DNA of 64,000 bases. Source: Rhodospirillales bacterium (lineage in GTDB: Bacteria; Pseudomonadota; Alphaproteobacteria; Rhodospirillales; UBA2165). Location of the stretch: assembly GCA_012960465.1 (NCBI GenBank), contig DUBF01000151.1, positions 17,139 to 81,138 on the forward strand, in the 5' to 3' direction. The notes beneath the pieces were generated by a model. The model had not been told where the DNA came from. It saw only the letters and a program-made list of their open reading frames with translations, and did no database searches. Positions 26,824-36,527 of this stretch are shown piece after piece. Within the stretch, counting starts at the first letter, position 1, and each line of letters opens with the position of its first letter. Position numbers and translations under genes: made by a program.

Positions 26824-27669
26824 ATGAAGTTAGCAATTGTTTCAACAATATTAGCGGCTTTCAAATTCTGTTGGTTCCACCGGACCCAGTTTTATTTTCT
26901 AGCTCTTCCTGCTATTATTATTTTAGCTATTTTATCAACCCTAGTTACGACGTTACTTCCTTCCACTTCTCAGCATGCATTTGAATTTAAACTCTTTGGT
27001 GAACACATAGTTAATTCAAAAGAAGTCTTAAATTATTCTTATGATGGGTCACCTTGGCGTTCTTTGGCAGATTTGTTTTTATTTTTTCTTATGGCAGGCT
27101 TCTTTCCGTTATATAGCGTTGCCTGGCACCGTTTTTTCTTGGTCCCCAAAGCAGATTTAAATATTTTGGACTGTTATCTTTGGCAAGGCCGGCATTCGCT
27201 GTTTTTGTGGTCTAATATAAAAATATTTCTCTTGATAGTTCCGATTGGCGGGATAGCTCTTCTATTAACATTAGCCTCAGTTGTATTTGCCCCCATTGTT
27301 GGAATTGCTATGATTTTTTTTGTGAGTGTGTGCTATGCTCGTTTCTCAATGTGGCTACCCGCCGCGGCTTTGGATAAGAAGATGACCTTTCAAGAGGCTT
27401 TTGTTTTAACAAAAGGGAACGGCGGGCAATTAGCAGCAATTTTAGTTTTGACAGGTATAGTAGCGGGTATCTTGGATGGTATGGCAACGAGCCTGATTGC
27501 CTCTGCGTCTATTTCTCTAAAAATAGTCGGTATACTCACACAGAACTTACTGACAAATTTTGCACTTTACTTAATCATGTACGCTGGAATGGCGGTTGGA
27601 ATTACGGCTTTATCGATGGGTTATCAACAACTAACCGAGGCTTATAATTCTAATCGGACGGTTTTGTGA
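26824..27669 (+). CDS. Conserved integral membrane protein of unknown function
   Basis: 281-residue membrane protein, not assigned to a named function. Seen: an N-terminal helix at about 25-48, a periplasmic loop (about 50-80), then four or five further helices; the stretch ARFSMWLPAAALDKKMTFQEAF (about 171-192) followed by TKGNGGQLAAIL resembles the membrane domain found with glycerophosphoryl diester phosphodiesterases and other YciC-like proteins. It starts 13 nt after rlmN stops and is probably the last gene of that transcript. Convergent with the ScfR-type regulator; the 42-nt gap is T-rich but without a stem. Confidence 0.6.
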   Translation: MKLAIVSTILAAFKFCWFHRTQFYFLALPAIIILAILSTLVTTLLPSTSQHAFEFKLFGEHIVNSKEVLNYSYDGSPWRSLADLFLFFLMAGFFPLYSVAWHRFFLVPKADLNILDCYLWQGRHSLFLWSNIKIFLLIVPIGGIALLLTLASVVFAPIVGIAMIFFVSVCYARFSMWLPAAALDKKMTFQEAFVLTKGNGGQLAAILVLTGIVAGILDGMATSLIASASISLKIVGILTQNLLTNFALYLIMYAGMAVGITALSMGYQQLTEAYNSNRTVL

Positions 27670-27711
27670 AAGAATATTTATAATTTTTTTATTTTTATTT
27701 AACGTTGGGAA

Positions 27712-29154
27712 TTACAGTTCTGGAAATGTGAAAGGGGATACTCCCCTATAGTTTTCAGCCACTGAAATTTGCCGGTTTAGTGGTGGGTTGGCGCGTTGGT
27801 TGCAATTCATTCGCATGCAAAGACGGCAATTAACCCCAATTGGTGTGACTGCGGTCTGCTCGGTTAAATTGAGGCCGTCAGCATAGATTAACTGGGGGGC
27901 ATAATCTATTTTACACCCAATACCAATTGAACGCTGTTGTTCTGCCGTATTATAGCCGACTGCCTTACTGCTAACGGTCCTGGAAATTGTGAAATAACGC
28001 GTCCCATCCTCCATTCCAACAATTTGTGGGATGATTTTATTAGGCGTACGAAACGCTGCATGTATATTCCAACGGGGACAGGTTCCGCCAAAGCGTGCAA
28101 AGTGAAAACCTGATGCGCTAAAACGCTTGGATATGTTGCCGGCATGATCGACCCTGAGAAAAAAGAAGGGCACGCCTTTAGAACCTGGACGCTGCAATGT
28201 GGTTAGGCGGTGGCTTGTTTGTTCGTAGCTTGAGCTGAATCTCTGACCCAGTAGGTCAATATCGTAACGTAATTTTGTTGCTGCAATTTGGAATTGTTCA
28301 TAAGGCATTATGACAGCTCCTGCAAAATAGTTGGCTAGCCCCAAACGACAAAGTTGTTTTGCTTCTTCACCTTGCAGCCCCGTGCTTAGTATCATTTCAT
28401 CGAGTAGATTTTGGTACCCAAGAAGACCGGCATGTAGGGCAAGCTGAAATGTTCGAGAGGGTACCTTGACTATTTCTGAGATAAATAAACGGCGACTATG
28501 TCGATCCAATCTCCAAGTAGTATCTGGTAATACATCAATTGGCATGATTCGAACTGAAATATCATGGGCAGCTTTTAAGTGATCTTTTAGCCCAACGTAT
28601 AGATTATCAAGGGACAATTCAGCATCGGTCCATAATGTTTCAGCGGCATTTTCCAGTTCTGGGAAATAATTGTTAGTATCATGAAAGTAATCGCGGACTT
28701 CCTCTATTGGGAAATGCGAGGTATTTGATGCAGTTGTACCTTCCTGATTGGCAAGTTGTTCCGCCATGGCTGCATTATTATTAAGACTTTCTCGGTAAGC
28801 TCGATATAGCGTTAAGACCGACTGAGCTGCTGAGGGGCTGGCTCCAACGAGATCTGTCAATTCGTGGTTGGAGAGTTCCAAACCTTTAAATATGGGGTCT
28901 GAAAAGATTTCTTTAAGTGATGCAGCCGCCTGACTATCATCATCGCCTGAGAACTCTTTGAGACTAATATCAAATGCGTCGGCTAGTTGCAGAAGTATTT
29001 GCGCACTCAAAGGACGTTGATTTCGCTCCAATAGATTTAAATAGCTGGTGGATATGGCTAGATCATCAGCCATTTGCGCTTGTGTAATATTCAATTCTCG
29101 TCGAAGGCGCCGTATCCGGTTACCAGCAAATATTTTTTGAGTACGTGTAGCCAC
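27712..29154 (-). CDS. Short-chain fatty acyl-CoA regulator, XRE family (ScfR/RamB-like)
   Basis: Transcription factor controlling acetate or propionate metabolism, usually glyoxylate-cycle genes. Seen: N-terminal XRE helix-turn-helix (IRRLRRELNITQAQMADDLAISTSYLNLLER), an IrrE/ImmA-like middle region lacking the protease HExxH motif (FQLALHAGLLGYQ), and a C-terminal ScfR domain with a Cys group CRLCMRMNCNQR that may bind metal. I start at GTG 29154 (480 residues, MATRTQKIFAG) because GGGGA lies about 9 nt upstream and family members begin this way; ATG 29175 is the alternative. Divergent from isocitrate lyase, the classical target, across a gap holding a nested inverted repeat. Confidence 0.9.
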   Translation of the reverse strand: MATRTQKIFAGNRIRRLRRELNITQAQMADDLAISTSYLNLLERNQRPLSAQILLQLADAFDISLKEFSGDDDSQAAASLKEIFSDPIFKGLELSNHELTDLVGASPSAAQSVLTLYRAYRESLNNNAAMAEQLANQEGTTASNTSHFPIEEVRDYFHDTNNYFPELENAAETLWTDAELSLDNLYVGLKDHLKAAHDISVRIMPIDVLPDTTWRLDRHSRRLFISEIVKVPSRTFQLALHAGLLGYQNLLDEMILSTGLQGEEAKQLCRLGLANYFAGAVIMPYEQFQIAATKLRYDIDLLGQRFSSSYEQTSHRLTTLQRPGSKGVPFFFLRVDHAGNISKRFSASGFHFARFGGTCPRWNIHAAFRTPNKIIPQIVGMEDGTRYFTISRTVSSKAVGYNTAEQQRSIGIGCKIDYAPQLIYADGLNLTEQTAVTPIGVNCRLCMRMNCNQRANPPLNRQISVAENYRGVSPFTFPEL

Positions 29155-29282
29155 TTGTTGATATCCCCATATCAAACTAATTTTCTATAATTTTACAACT
29201 CATACAATATGACAAAAATATACTATAAAATCTATATCAACAATACTCATAAAAAACAATAAGTTATCGACTAAGTCTAACA

Positions 29283-29317
29283 TTTAGTAAAATATACTTT
29301 CATATTTTAATACTAAA
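29283..29317. promoter_or_regulatory. Nested inverted repeat upstream of isocitrate lyase
   Basis: Outer arms TTTAGTA (29283-29289) and TACTAAA (29311-29317) enclose inner arms TAAAATAT (29288-29295) and ATATTTTA (29302-29309); the centres differ by about 1.5 bases. It ends just before the AAGGA ribosome site of aceA. It could be the operator of the divergent ScfR-type regulator or an mRNA hairpin near the start. AT-rich composition weakens the case. Confidence 0.4.
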
Positions 29318-29327
29318 GGATGTAATA

Positions 29328-30632
29328 ATGTCGAAGTTTGAAGAAAATAATAATGAAATATATAAGACTTTAGTTCCTAAGGCGCCTGACGGTCGATTTG
29401 ATGGTATCCAACGGCCTTATCAGCCAGAGGCTGTAGAACGTTTACGGGGTTCTGTTGTAATGGCTCAAACATTAGCGGAGCGTGGAGCAAATAGATTATG
29501 GGAACTTCTTCATAAAGAAGAATATATTAACACCTTAGGGGCGATGACTGGTAACCAGGCAATGCAGCAGGTAAAGGCTGGATTGAAAGCTATCTATCTA
29601 TCAGGTTGGCAGGTTGCCGCTGATGCAAATACTGCCGGGGCAATGTATCCTGACCAAAGCTTATACCCTGCTAATGCTGCACCAGAACTTGTTGCTAAGA
29701 TTAATAGAACCTTGCAACGGGCCGATCAGATAGAACATTCAGAAGGTGGCAGCAAGCGTGACTGGTTTGCCCCCATTATTGCAGATGCAGAGGCGGGATT
29801 TGGCGGTCCTTTAAATGCGTTTGAGCTCACAAAAGCATTTATTGAAGCTGGCACCGCTGCAGTCCATTTTGAGGACCAATTAGCATCAGAAAAGAAGTGT
29901 GGTCATCTGGGTGGTAAGGTTCTCATACCCACTGCACAGCATATACGTAATCTAACTGCAGCTCGATTAGCGGCGGATGTTATGGGAGTACCAACGCTTA
30001 TTGTTTCTCGCACAGATGCTGAAAGTGCGAAACTGCTTACCAGCGATATTGATGAGCGTGATCGTCCGTTTATCGAATCAACAGAGCGAACGTTGGAAGG
30101 TTTTTATAATATCAAATGTGGTATTGAAGCATGTATATCTCGCCAGCTTTCTTACGCCCCCTATTCTGATATGTTGTGGTGGGAGACCTCAAAACCAGAC
30201 CTCGGTGAAGCGCGTGAATTTGCAGAGGCTATACACGAGAAGTTTCCGGGAAAATTATTAGCTTATAATTGTAGTCCAAGTTTCAACTGGGCGGCTAATT
30301 TAGAGCCAGAGACAATCGCAACTTTTCAAGAAGAATTAGGGCGGATGGGATATAAGTTTCAGTTTGTCACTTTGGCGGGATTTCATCAACTCAATCATGG
30401 AATGTTTGAATTAGCTAAAGGTTATAGCAAACGAGGTATGGCTGCGTATTCAGAGCTTCAAGAGGCAGAATTTTTAAGTGAAAAAGATGGATATACCGCA
30501 ACCCGCCATCAACGCGAGGTAGGAACAGGTTATTTTGATGCAGTTGCAAGCGCCATAAGTGGAGATCAGTCTTCAACAACGGCAATGTCCGGATCTACGG
30601 AATCGGAGCAATTTAAATCTGCAGCTGCTTGA
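29328..30632 (+). CDS. aceA: Isocitrate lyase
   Basis: Cleaves isocitrate to glyoxylate and succinate, the first step of the glyoxylate bypass used for growth on acetate and fatty acids. Seen: signature [10 protein letters not shown] with catalytic Cys191, DAEAGFGG (153-160) for metal and substrate, [18 protein letters not shown], and YNCSPSFNW further on. Length 434 matches proteobacterial AceA. AAGGA (29315-29319) stands before ATG 29328. A regulator of the ScfR family is divergent. No malate synthase gene lies in the window. Two hairpins follow the stop. Confidence 0.96.
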   Translation: MSKFEENNNEIYKTLVPKAPDGRFDGIQRPYQPEAVERLRGSVVMAQTLAERGANRLWELLHKEEYINTLGAMTGNQAMQQVKAGLKAIYLSGWQVAADANTAGAMYPDQSLYPANAAPELVAKINRTLQRADQIEHSEGGSKRDWFAPIIADAEAGFGGPLNAFELTKAFIEAGTAAVHFEDQLASEKKCGHLGGKVLIPTAQHIRNLTAARLAADVMGVPTLIVSRTDAESAKLLTSDIDERDRPFIESTERTLEGFYNIKCGIEACISRQLSYAPYSDMLWWETSKPDLGEAREFAEAIHEKFPGKLLAYNCSPSFNWAANLEPETIATFQEELGRMGYKFQFVTLAGFHQLNHGMFELAKGYSKRGMAAYSELQEAEFLSEKDGYTATRHQREVGTGYFDAVASAISGDQSSTTAMSGSTESEQFKSAAA

Positions 30633-30691
30633 TAATGGTTATTTAGGATGGAGAAACTAAAAAATAAAAGCACGATCTTATAATTTCTCCT

Positions 30692-30709
30692 AAGCAGATT
30701 ATTCTGCTT
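30692..30709 (+). terminator. Hairpin in the aceA 3' region, possible weak terminator
   Basis: AAGCAGA (30692-30698) and TCTGCTT (30703-30709) form a 7-bp stem with a TTAT loop, about 60 nt after the aceA stop. The following TAATGAG is not a U tract, so on its own it is a weak terminator or an RNA end-protecting structure. Confidence 0.4.
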
Positions 30710-30717
30710 TAATGAGT

Positions 30718-30779
30718 AAGCCCGCATTTTAACTCCTTAATTTAGTAATTTTGGAGCGAAAGAGGCGGGCTTTCTTTTT
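30718..30779 (+). terminator. Rho-independent terminator after isocitrate lyase
   Basis: AAGCCCGC (30718-30725) pairs with GCGGGCTT (30765-30772), followed by TCTTTTTC. Inside the 39-nt loop a smaller CTCC/GGAG stem (30733-30736 with 30753-30756) can form. The GC-rich outer stem plus T tract fits a terminator for aceA. Confidence 0.7.
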
Positions 30780-30839
30780 CCAATAAATAATGCCAATGTC
30801 CGCCCTAAAAATCAGTTTTTTGGATCAAATCAAAATCAT

Positions 30840-32483
30840 ATGCAACAAAATAATATTCCTATTCTAATTGCTGGCGGAGGGCCTGTGGGACTTTGTTTGT
30901 CAATGGAGTTGTCAACAAGGGGAATAGCTAATTTATTAGTTAATAAGCGCTCTGAAACAACTATACACCCTAAGGGTAGCACAATTAACAGCAGGACGAT
31001 GGAACATTTACGCCGTTATGGGGCATCATCTTCTATTCGTAAATCTGGCTTGCCGGAAAACTATCCAACAGATAGTACTTATGTTTCGCGTCTGAATGGT
31101 TATGAACTTGGTCGAATTAAAATGCCGACCCTGCGGCAAAAATTAAACAATCCTGGTCCATGGGGTGAGACAGCTTTGACCCCTGAACCTATTCATCGTT
31201 CAAATCAAATGTATTTTGAAGCAGTGATGCGAACTCACGCGGAAAGTTTTAAAGAAGCTGATATTCGTTTTGGTTGGGATTTAATTTCTTTTGAAGATAA
31301 CGGCAGTTACGTGAAAGCTAAAATTACGGAAGTTTCCACTAATAAAACTTACTCTATCGATTGTGAATATTTAATGGGATGTGACGGGGCAGGCGGCATC
31401 GTGCGCCGGCAACTTGGATTCAAATACGCGGGTCGCGAGAGTACGGGCGACCGATTTTACGACGGTAGTATGGTCTCAATTTATGCTCGATCACCCATGG
31501 TTAAGAAAATACGCACCATGTCCGATTCCTGGCATTATTGGACAATTAATCCAGAAGGACGCACTGATTTTATCTCCTTAAATGGTGATGACGAATTCGT
31601 ACTCTTATCTGAAATTCCCTCGGATCTTTCTTTGGAAGAAGTTGATGCAGAAGAAATTTTTCGTATTGCCGTGGGTGCTGATATTGACGTTGAAATTATT
31701 TCTGTTCAGGAATGGCAAGCAGGGTTGGCAATGGTTACAGACCACTATCAAAAGGGTCGAGTTATTTTAGCTGGTGACGCAGTTCATTTATTTACACCGT
31801 CAGGGGGTTTTGGTTTTAATACTGGGATCGATGACGTTGCAAATATTGGCTGGAAACTTGCGGCTGTAGTCCAAGGATTTGGTGGTGAAAAGTTAATTGA
31901 TAGTTATGAGACTGAACGCCGACCAATTGGTATTCGAAATACTAACACGTCGGGACAATATGCAGATAAAATTGGGAATTTAAAATTCCCAGACTTTATA
32001 GAAGAAGACAGTACTCGTGGTAATGAAGCTAGAAATATTCTCCAGGTTGAATTGGCATCGTTCAAAGAAGAGTTCGCCAGTCTGGGTATTGTATTGGGTG
32101 CTCGGTATGATGCCTCGCCGTTGATAATTAGCGATGGATCAGAAGCACCACCGGATGAACCCGCTAAATATATTCCTTCTAGTGTGCCTGGTGGGCGATT
32201 ACCGCACTATTGGATTGGTGATAAAGACAGTATTTATGATAAATTAGGTCCGTGGTTTAATATTTTACAGATTGGACCGAATGCCCCAGGTGTTTTGGCC
32301 TTTGAAAAAGCGGCAAATGAGCTCAGCATCCCTATCAATAAAATAAAAATCGAAGAAATTAGTGCACTAAATTTGTATCAGAAGAGTATTCTTCTTGTTA
32401 GGCCAGATCAACATATAGCGTGGCGAGGGAATGAAGTTCCAGAGGACGTATATGGATTATTGAAATTAACCATTGGGAAATAG
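30840..32483 (+). CDS. FAD-dependent monooxygenase (PHBH fold, MhpA/PheA-like)
   Basis: Class A flavoprotein monooxygenase that hydroxylates an aromatic or polyketide-like substrate using NAD(P)H. Seen: N-terminal FAD fingerprint GGGPVG (12-17), the DG motif CDGAGGIVRRQLG (Asp182), and the GD motif RVILAGDAVHLFTPSGGFG (Asp313) followed by NTGIDDVANIGWKLA. A C-terminal thioredoxin-like region (about 440-547) matches the MhpA/phenol hydroxylase group. 547 residues. It stands alone after the aceA terminator, with no ring-cleavage genes near, so the substrate is open. Unrelated in sequence to the two-component HpaB-type enzyme at 5 kb. Confidence 0.85.
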   Translation: MQQNNIPILIAGGGPVGLCLSMELSTRGIANLLVNKRSETTIHPKGSTINSRTMEHLRRYGASSSIRKSGLPENYPTDSTYVSRLNGYELGRIKMPTLRQKLNNPGPWGETALTPEPIHRSNQMYFEAVMRTHAESFKEADIRFGWDLISFEDNGSYVKAKITEVSTNKTYSIDCEYLMGCDGAGGIVRRQLGFKYAGRESTGDRFYDGSMVSIYARSPMVKKIRTMSDSWHYWTINPEGRTDFISLNGDDEFVLLSEIPSDLSLEEVDAEEIFRIAVGADIDVEIISVQEWQAGLAMVTDHYQKGRVILAGDAVHLFTPSGGFGFNTGIDDVANIGWKLAAVVQGFGGEKLIDSYETERRPIGIRNTNTSGQYADKIGNLKFPDFIEEDSTRGNEARNILQVELASFKEEFASLGIVLGARYDASPLIISDGSEAPPDEPAKYIPSSVPGGRLPHYWIGDKDSIYDKLGPWFNILQIGPNAPGVLAFEKAANELSIPINKIKIEEISALNLYQKSILLVRPDQHIAWRGNEVPEDVYGLLKLTIGK

Positions 32484-32573
32484 GATTCAATATACAACCC
32501 TATTAAATTATTATAATTCCTAGTAAAATCAAATCTCTTCATTATAGATTTTATTTTAAATAGTGGCTTATTC

Positions 32574-32601
32574 TTGAAGTGATGTAGCATTAGCATATAC
32601 T
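32574..32601 (+). promoter_or_regulatory. Sigma-70-type promoter of argG
   Basis: TTGAAG (32574-32579), 16-bp spacer, TATACT (32596-32601), 44 nt before the argG GTG. Good match to the housekeeping consensus in the right place. Confidence 0.6.
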
Positions 32602-32644
32602 GCCCGACCTATTGTTTCTTATTGTGGATTGAAGGAATATATTT

Positions 32645-33868
32645 GTGCCCAAAAGCATAAAAAATAGAGATGTCAAAAAAGTAGTTCTGGCTTACTCCGG
32701 AGGCTTGGATACATCTGTTATTTTACGTTGGTTGCAAGATGAATATCAATGTGAAGTTGTGACATTTACAGCTGACCTTGGGCAAGGTGAAGAAATCGAG
32801 CCTGCGAGAGCCAAGGCTGAAGCTATGGGTATAAAAGAAATTTATATTGAGGACCTGCGCGAAGAATTTATTCGCGATTATGTTTTTCCTATGTTCAGAT
32901 CAAATGCCATTTATGAGGGCACATATCTCTTAGGCACCTCAATTGCGCGCCCTCTTATCGCAAAAAGACAAATCGAAATTGCTCAAGAAGTTGGCGCGGA
33001 TGCAGTGTCGCATGGGGCTACAGGAAAAGGTAATGATCAGATCAGATTTGAGTTGGGTTATTATGGCCTTAATCCAGATATTACCGTGATCGCGCCGTGG
33101 CGGGAATGGGATTTGAATTCTCGTAATAAACTGATTGAATATGCCCGTAAGCACCAAATCCAAGTTCCTAAGGATAAGGAAGGTGAGGCGCCTTATTCAA
33201 CTGATGCAAACCTTCTACATATATCTTATGAAGGCAAAGTACTTGAAGATCCGTGGCAAGAGCCAAAGGAGTCGATGTTCACCCGCTCGGTATCTCCAGA
33301 AGACGCACCAGATACACCCACGATAATTGAGGTTGATTTTGAATGTGGCGACCCAGTAGCGATAGATGGTAAAAAATTCAGTCCTGCAAGGTTGCTGACG
33401 CGTTTAAATGAATTAGCGGGTACTAATGGTATCGGTCGAATTGATATAGTTGAAAATCGTTTTGTAGGAATGAAATCACGGGGTGTATATGAGACGCCCG
33501 GGGGTACAATATTGCTTTCCGCCCGTCGAGCAATTGAGAGTATCACGCTTGATAAAGGTGCACTTCATCTTAAAGATGAATTAATGCCTCGTTACGCAGA
33601 ACTACTTTATAATGGTTTCTGGTTTTCTCCGGAGCGTGAAATGTTACAAAGTGCGATTGATATAAGCCAAAAGAATGTGACCGGCACTGTACGCATCAAA
33701 CTCTATAAGGGAAATGTCATCATACTTGGTCGTAAGTCTCCTCATAGCCTTTACGATGAAGATATGGCTACATTTGAAGAAGATTCTGTTTATGATCAGC
33801 AGGATGCTGAGGGTTTTATTAAGTTAAATGCACTTCGTTTACGGCTTGCGGCAAAACTAAAGAACTAA
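32645..33868 (+). CDS. argG: Argininosuccinate synthase
   Basis: Condenses citrulline and aspartate with ATP in arginine synthesis. Seen: the N-type ATP pyrophosphatase loop [11 protein letters not shown] (14-24), the citrulline/aspartate site [17 protein letters not shown], and [16 protein letters not shown]. 407 residues, the type-1 length. Start GTG 32645 with GAAGGAA upstream; no ATG is closer to the conserved N-terminus. argB is in the window but 10 kb away in another operon, so arginine genes are dispersed. A KdsB-like gene follows after 21 nt and is probably cotranscribed. Confidence 0.96.
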   Translation: MPKSIKNRDVKKVVLAYSGGLDTSVILRWLQDEYQCEVVTFTADLGQGEEIEPARAKAEAMGIKEIYIEDLREEFIRDYVFPMFRSNAIYEGTYLLGTSIARPLIAKRQIEIAQEVGADAVSHGATGKGNDQIRFELGYYGLNPDITVIAPWREWDLNSRNKLIEYARKHQIQVPKDKEGEAPYSTDANLLHISYEGKVLEDPWQEPKESMFTRSVSPEDAPDTPTIIEVDFECGDPVAIDGKKFSPARLLTRLNELAGTNGIGRIDIVENRFVGMKSRGVYETPGGTILLSARRAIESITLDKGALHLKDELMPRYAELLYNGFWFSPEREMLQSAIDISQKNVTGTVRIKLYKGNVIILGRKSPHSLYDEDMATFEEDSVYDQQDAEGFIKLNALRLRLAAKLKN

Positions 33869-33889
33869 ATTTACAGCTAATCTGATAGT

Positions 33890-34681
33890 ATGATTCTTAA
33901 CCCCCTCATCGTTATTCCATCTCAGTTGAACGAGCTTGGCGAGCCAAAAAAACAACTCGCTGACGTTAATGGACAGTCTATGGTTGTCCAATCCTATAGA
34001 CGAGTAAAGGAAGCCGGGATTGGTAGTATAATTGTTGACTGTATTGATGATGATGTTGCGGAGGCTTTAGGCGATGCGGGGGCTTACACCGTTAAAACAA
34101 ATCCTGAAGATCTACCTAAAAATCATAATTATAGAACTGAATCTGGCGCTGAGCGAATTCAGGCCACCGTTAATCGATTTGATCGTTTTTATACTCATGA
34201 TTTGATTATAAATATCCATGAAGACATGCCGACACTGGAGCCAAAATATATCCGAGCTCTTATGTACGCCTTGGTCGACCGAGAAGTTGGAATGGCTACA
34301 ATGGTTTGTCCGCTAGAACAAGATGAATTAAACGATGCCAATATCGTAAAGACCGTCGTTGATTGGAATGAAGGTCGAGTTGTATATGTAATGAAAAGCT
34401 CGAAAGTGGGAACCGTTGTTGACTTCTCTCGTGATCCAAAGTTGTTAGCCGATCGACCGCTTTTTCGTCACGTACCCATCTATGCTTATAAGCGAGGGGC
34501 CTTGGATCGTTTTGTTAATTCACCACCAACGGATCGAGAACTTGATGAAAATATTGAAAGTTTGCGTGTTCTGGAGGCTGGTATTAGGATGGACGTATGT
34601 CTTGTAGATAGCGCGCCGTTTAAGGTGAAAAATGGGGAAGATCTTGAAAAGATACGAGTAGATTTAGACCTTAGCCTTTAG
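33890..34681 (+). CDS. Divergent KdsB-like nucleotidyltransferase (CMP-Kdo synthetase homologue)
   Basis: 263-residue protein of the KdsB (3-deoxy-manno-octulosonate cytidylyltransferase) fold. General likeness is clear: the KEAGIGSIIVDC start of strand 2, TESGAERIQATVNRFD for the usual SGTDRIAEA region, MATMVCPL, FRHVPIYAYKRGAL, ESLRVLEAGIRM. Key sites are changed. The N-terminal PARxxSxRLPGKPL loop reads PSQLNELGEPKKQL (10-23), NVQGDEP reads NIHEDMP (108-114, Asp112 kept), and the metal Asp of the VDTPEDL motif is Lys247. It may have lost or changed activity, or use another sugar. It lies directly after argG and convergent to rmuC. Confidence 0.7.
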   Translation: MILNPLIVIPSQLNELGEPKKQLADVNGQSMVVQSYRRVKEAGIGSIIVDCIDDDVAEALGDAGAYTVKTNPEDLPKNHNYRTESGAERIQATVNRFDRFYTHDLIINIHEDMPTLEPKYIRALMYALVDREVGMATMVCPLEQDELNDANIVKTVVDWNEGRVVYVMKSSKVGTVVDFSRDPKLLADRPLFRHVPIYAYKRGALDRFVNSPPTDRELDENIESLRVLEAGIRMDVCLVDSAPFKVKNGEDLEKIRVDLDLSL

Positions 34682-34727
34682 TCAATCTCTTATTCATGAG
34701 AATAGGACGAAGAAATTAACGCCTTAA

Positions 34728-35843
34728 TTAGCTATCTTCCAATGCCCGAGGTGTCGAGGTTGCTGTGACGTCTTCAGATCCCACTTTTTCTCCTAGTTCA
34801 ATCTCGGTTATGCGTTCGCCGCGTTTTGTTATTTTTTCTGTTGAAGTTCCAATTTGGTTTAGATCAGCATCTGCCTGGCGCATGTGGGTATGTAATTTCT
34901 CAACCCGATCATCTAGACGTTTTACATCTTCCAGCATGATTTGGACTTCATTCTGTATAACGCCCGCTTGTTCGCGCATATGGACGTCTTTAAGTACAGC
35001 GCGAACTGTATTCAGGGTTGCCATCAATGTTGTTGGTGAAACAATCCACACTTTGGAGCGGTACGATTTTTCTACTATCTCCGGTAGACTAGCGTGAAGC
35101 TCAGCATAGATTGCTTCGGATGGTAGGAACATTAGTGCCGACTCGGCTGTTTCACCTGGGATAATATATTTTTCTTTTATATCTTGAATATGTTTAATAA
35201 TTGCAGCGCCTAAACTGCGCAAAGCAATCTTTTGATCTGCTTCGCCATCAGCATTACGGAGTAAATGATAGGATTCAAGCGGGAACTTTGAGTCAATAAC
35301 AATTGGCCCGGGTGGATTTGGTAAATCCAAAACGCAATCCGCACGCTTACTATTGGACATTGTTACCTGAAATGCATAAGCTGAGGGCGGTAGGATTGAA
35401 CTTACCAGATCTTTAAGTTGGATTTCGCCAAAGGCACCTCGAGCTTGTTTATTTGATAAAATATCCTGCAGGCCAACCATTTGTTCTGATAGTCCTGTGA
35501 TATTCTTTTGGGCTGTATCAATCACCGCCAAACGTTCATGGAGTTGTTTTAGTGTAACACCTGTTTTTTCTGTTTGTTGAACCAATCCATCGCCGAGCCT
35601 TTTGGTCAGTGCTTCGAAGCGCTCATTCACAGTGGTCTGACCTTGTTCCATTCGGCCCTTGAGTTCAGCCTGAGCAGTTATTGAGTTTTGTGCCTGTTCT
35701 TGTGCTAGGCGCTGTGACATTTCAGAAAATTCAACTAATTGTTGGTTTAATCGAGAACGATCCCGATCCCCGCGTACCAATAAAAAGACAGTAGTTACCA
35801 AAGAAATAATTATTAAAACTATTAAAATTAAATTTGCATCCAT
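34728..35843 (-). CDS. rmuC: RmuC family DNA recombination protein
   Basis: Predicted nuclease-fold protein that limits rearrangements at inverted repeats. Seen: an N-terminal membrane helix (LILIVLIIISLVTTVFLLV), a coiled-coil rich segment (about 30-125), then the RmuC domain with RGAFGEIQLKDLV, DCVLDLP, IVIDSKFPLESY, ALMFLPSEAIYAELHA, and VWIVSPTTLMATLNTVRAVL, which are core motifs. Length 371 fits. Another coiled coil and a variable acidic tail finish the protein. Divergent from def, 163 nt between starts. Confidence 0.92.
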   Translation of the reverse strand: MDANLILIVLIIISLVTTVFLLVRGDRDRSRLNQQLVEFSEMSQRLAQEQAQNSITAQAELKGRMEQGQTTVNERFEALTKRLGDGLVQQTEKTGVTLKQLHERLAVIDTAQKNITGLSEQMVGLQDILSNKQARGAFGEIQLKDLVSSILPPSAYAFQVTMSNSKRADCVLDLPNPPGPIVIDSKFPLESYHLLRNADGEADQKIALRSLGAAIIKHIQDIKEKYIIPGETAESALMFLPSEAIYAELHASLPEIVEKSYRSKVWIVSPTTLMATLNTVRAVLKDVHMREQAGVIQNEVQIMLEDVKRLDDRVEKLHTHMRQADADLNQIGTSTEKITKRGERITEIELGEKVGSEDVTATSTPRALEDS

Positions 35844-36006
35844 GTGCTATAGAACCATTTCAAAGAATTATTTTTTTTACCAACTGGATCTAGCCTGACG
35901 ACCGCCTAAATTGCAATCAAGTTGGCTAAACGGAGCCATGTTATCTTGACGGAGCACTCAGCGTATCTTATGTCAATCGAAGATCTTAAGGAAGTATATC
36001 TGAATT

Positions 36007-36516
36007 ATGGCACTTTTACCTATAATCGTGGCGCCGGATCCTCGTTTGAAGGTCAAATGTGAGGATGTTGAAGAAGTAACGGGTGATCTTAGGCGATTAA
36101 TGGATGATATGTTAGAGACAATGTATGATGCTCCTGGTATTGGTTTAGCTGCCCCTCAAGTTGGTGTAACAAAACGTATTATTGTTGTCGATGTGTCTAA
36201 GAGTGAGAACGATAAACACTCTTATAAAATGATCAATCCAGAAATAATTTGGGCTTCTGACCAGTTTGTTGATTATGAAGAGGGCTGTCTGTCCTTGCCA
36301 GAACAATATGCGCAGGTAAAGCGGCCCGAAGAGATTCACCTCAGTTACGTTGATCCTGAAGGAATGGTTCAAATTTTAAAAACAAGTGGTATTTTAGCAA
36401 CTTGTATCCAGCATGAAATAGATCACCTCGATGGTAAGTTATTTGTTGATCACATATCAAAGCTTCGGCGTGATTTTATTATTCGCAAACTTAAAAAATA
36501 CAAAGCGGCACTCTGA
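36007..36516 (+). CDS. def: Peptide deformylase
   Basis: Removes the formyl group from the N-terminal Met of new proteins. Three canonical motifs: GIGLAAPQ (44-51), EGCLS (92-96, metal ligand Cys94) and QHEIDH (135-140, ligands His136 and His140, catalytic Glu137). Length 169. It starts the def-fmt-truA operon; fmt follows after 11 nt. The order def-fmt-truA is common in alphaproteobacteria and pairs deformylation with initiator-tRNA formylation. Confidence 0.97.
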   Translation: MALLPIIVAPDPRLKVKCEDVEEVTGDLRRLMDDMLETMYDAPGIGLAAPQVGVTKRIIVVDVSKSENDKHSYKMINPEIIWASDQFVDYEEGCLSLPEQYAQVKRPEEIHLSYVDPEGMVQILKTSGILATCIQHEIDHLDGKLFVDHISKLRRDFIIRKLKKYKAAL

Positions 36517-36527
36517 GTTGACTCCAT

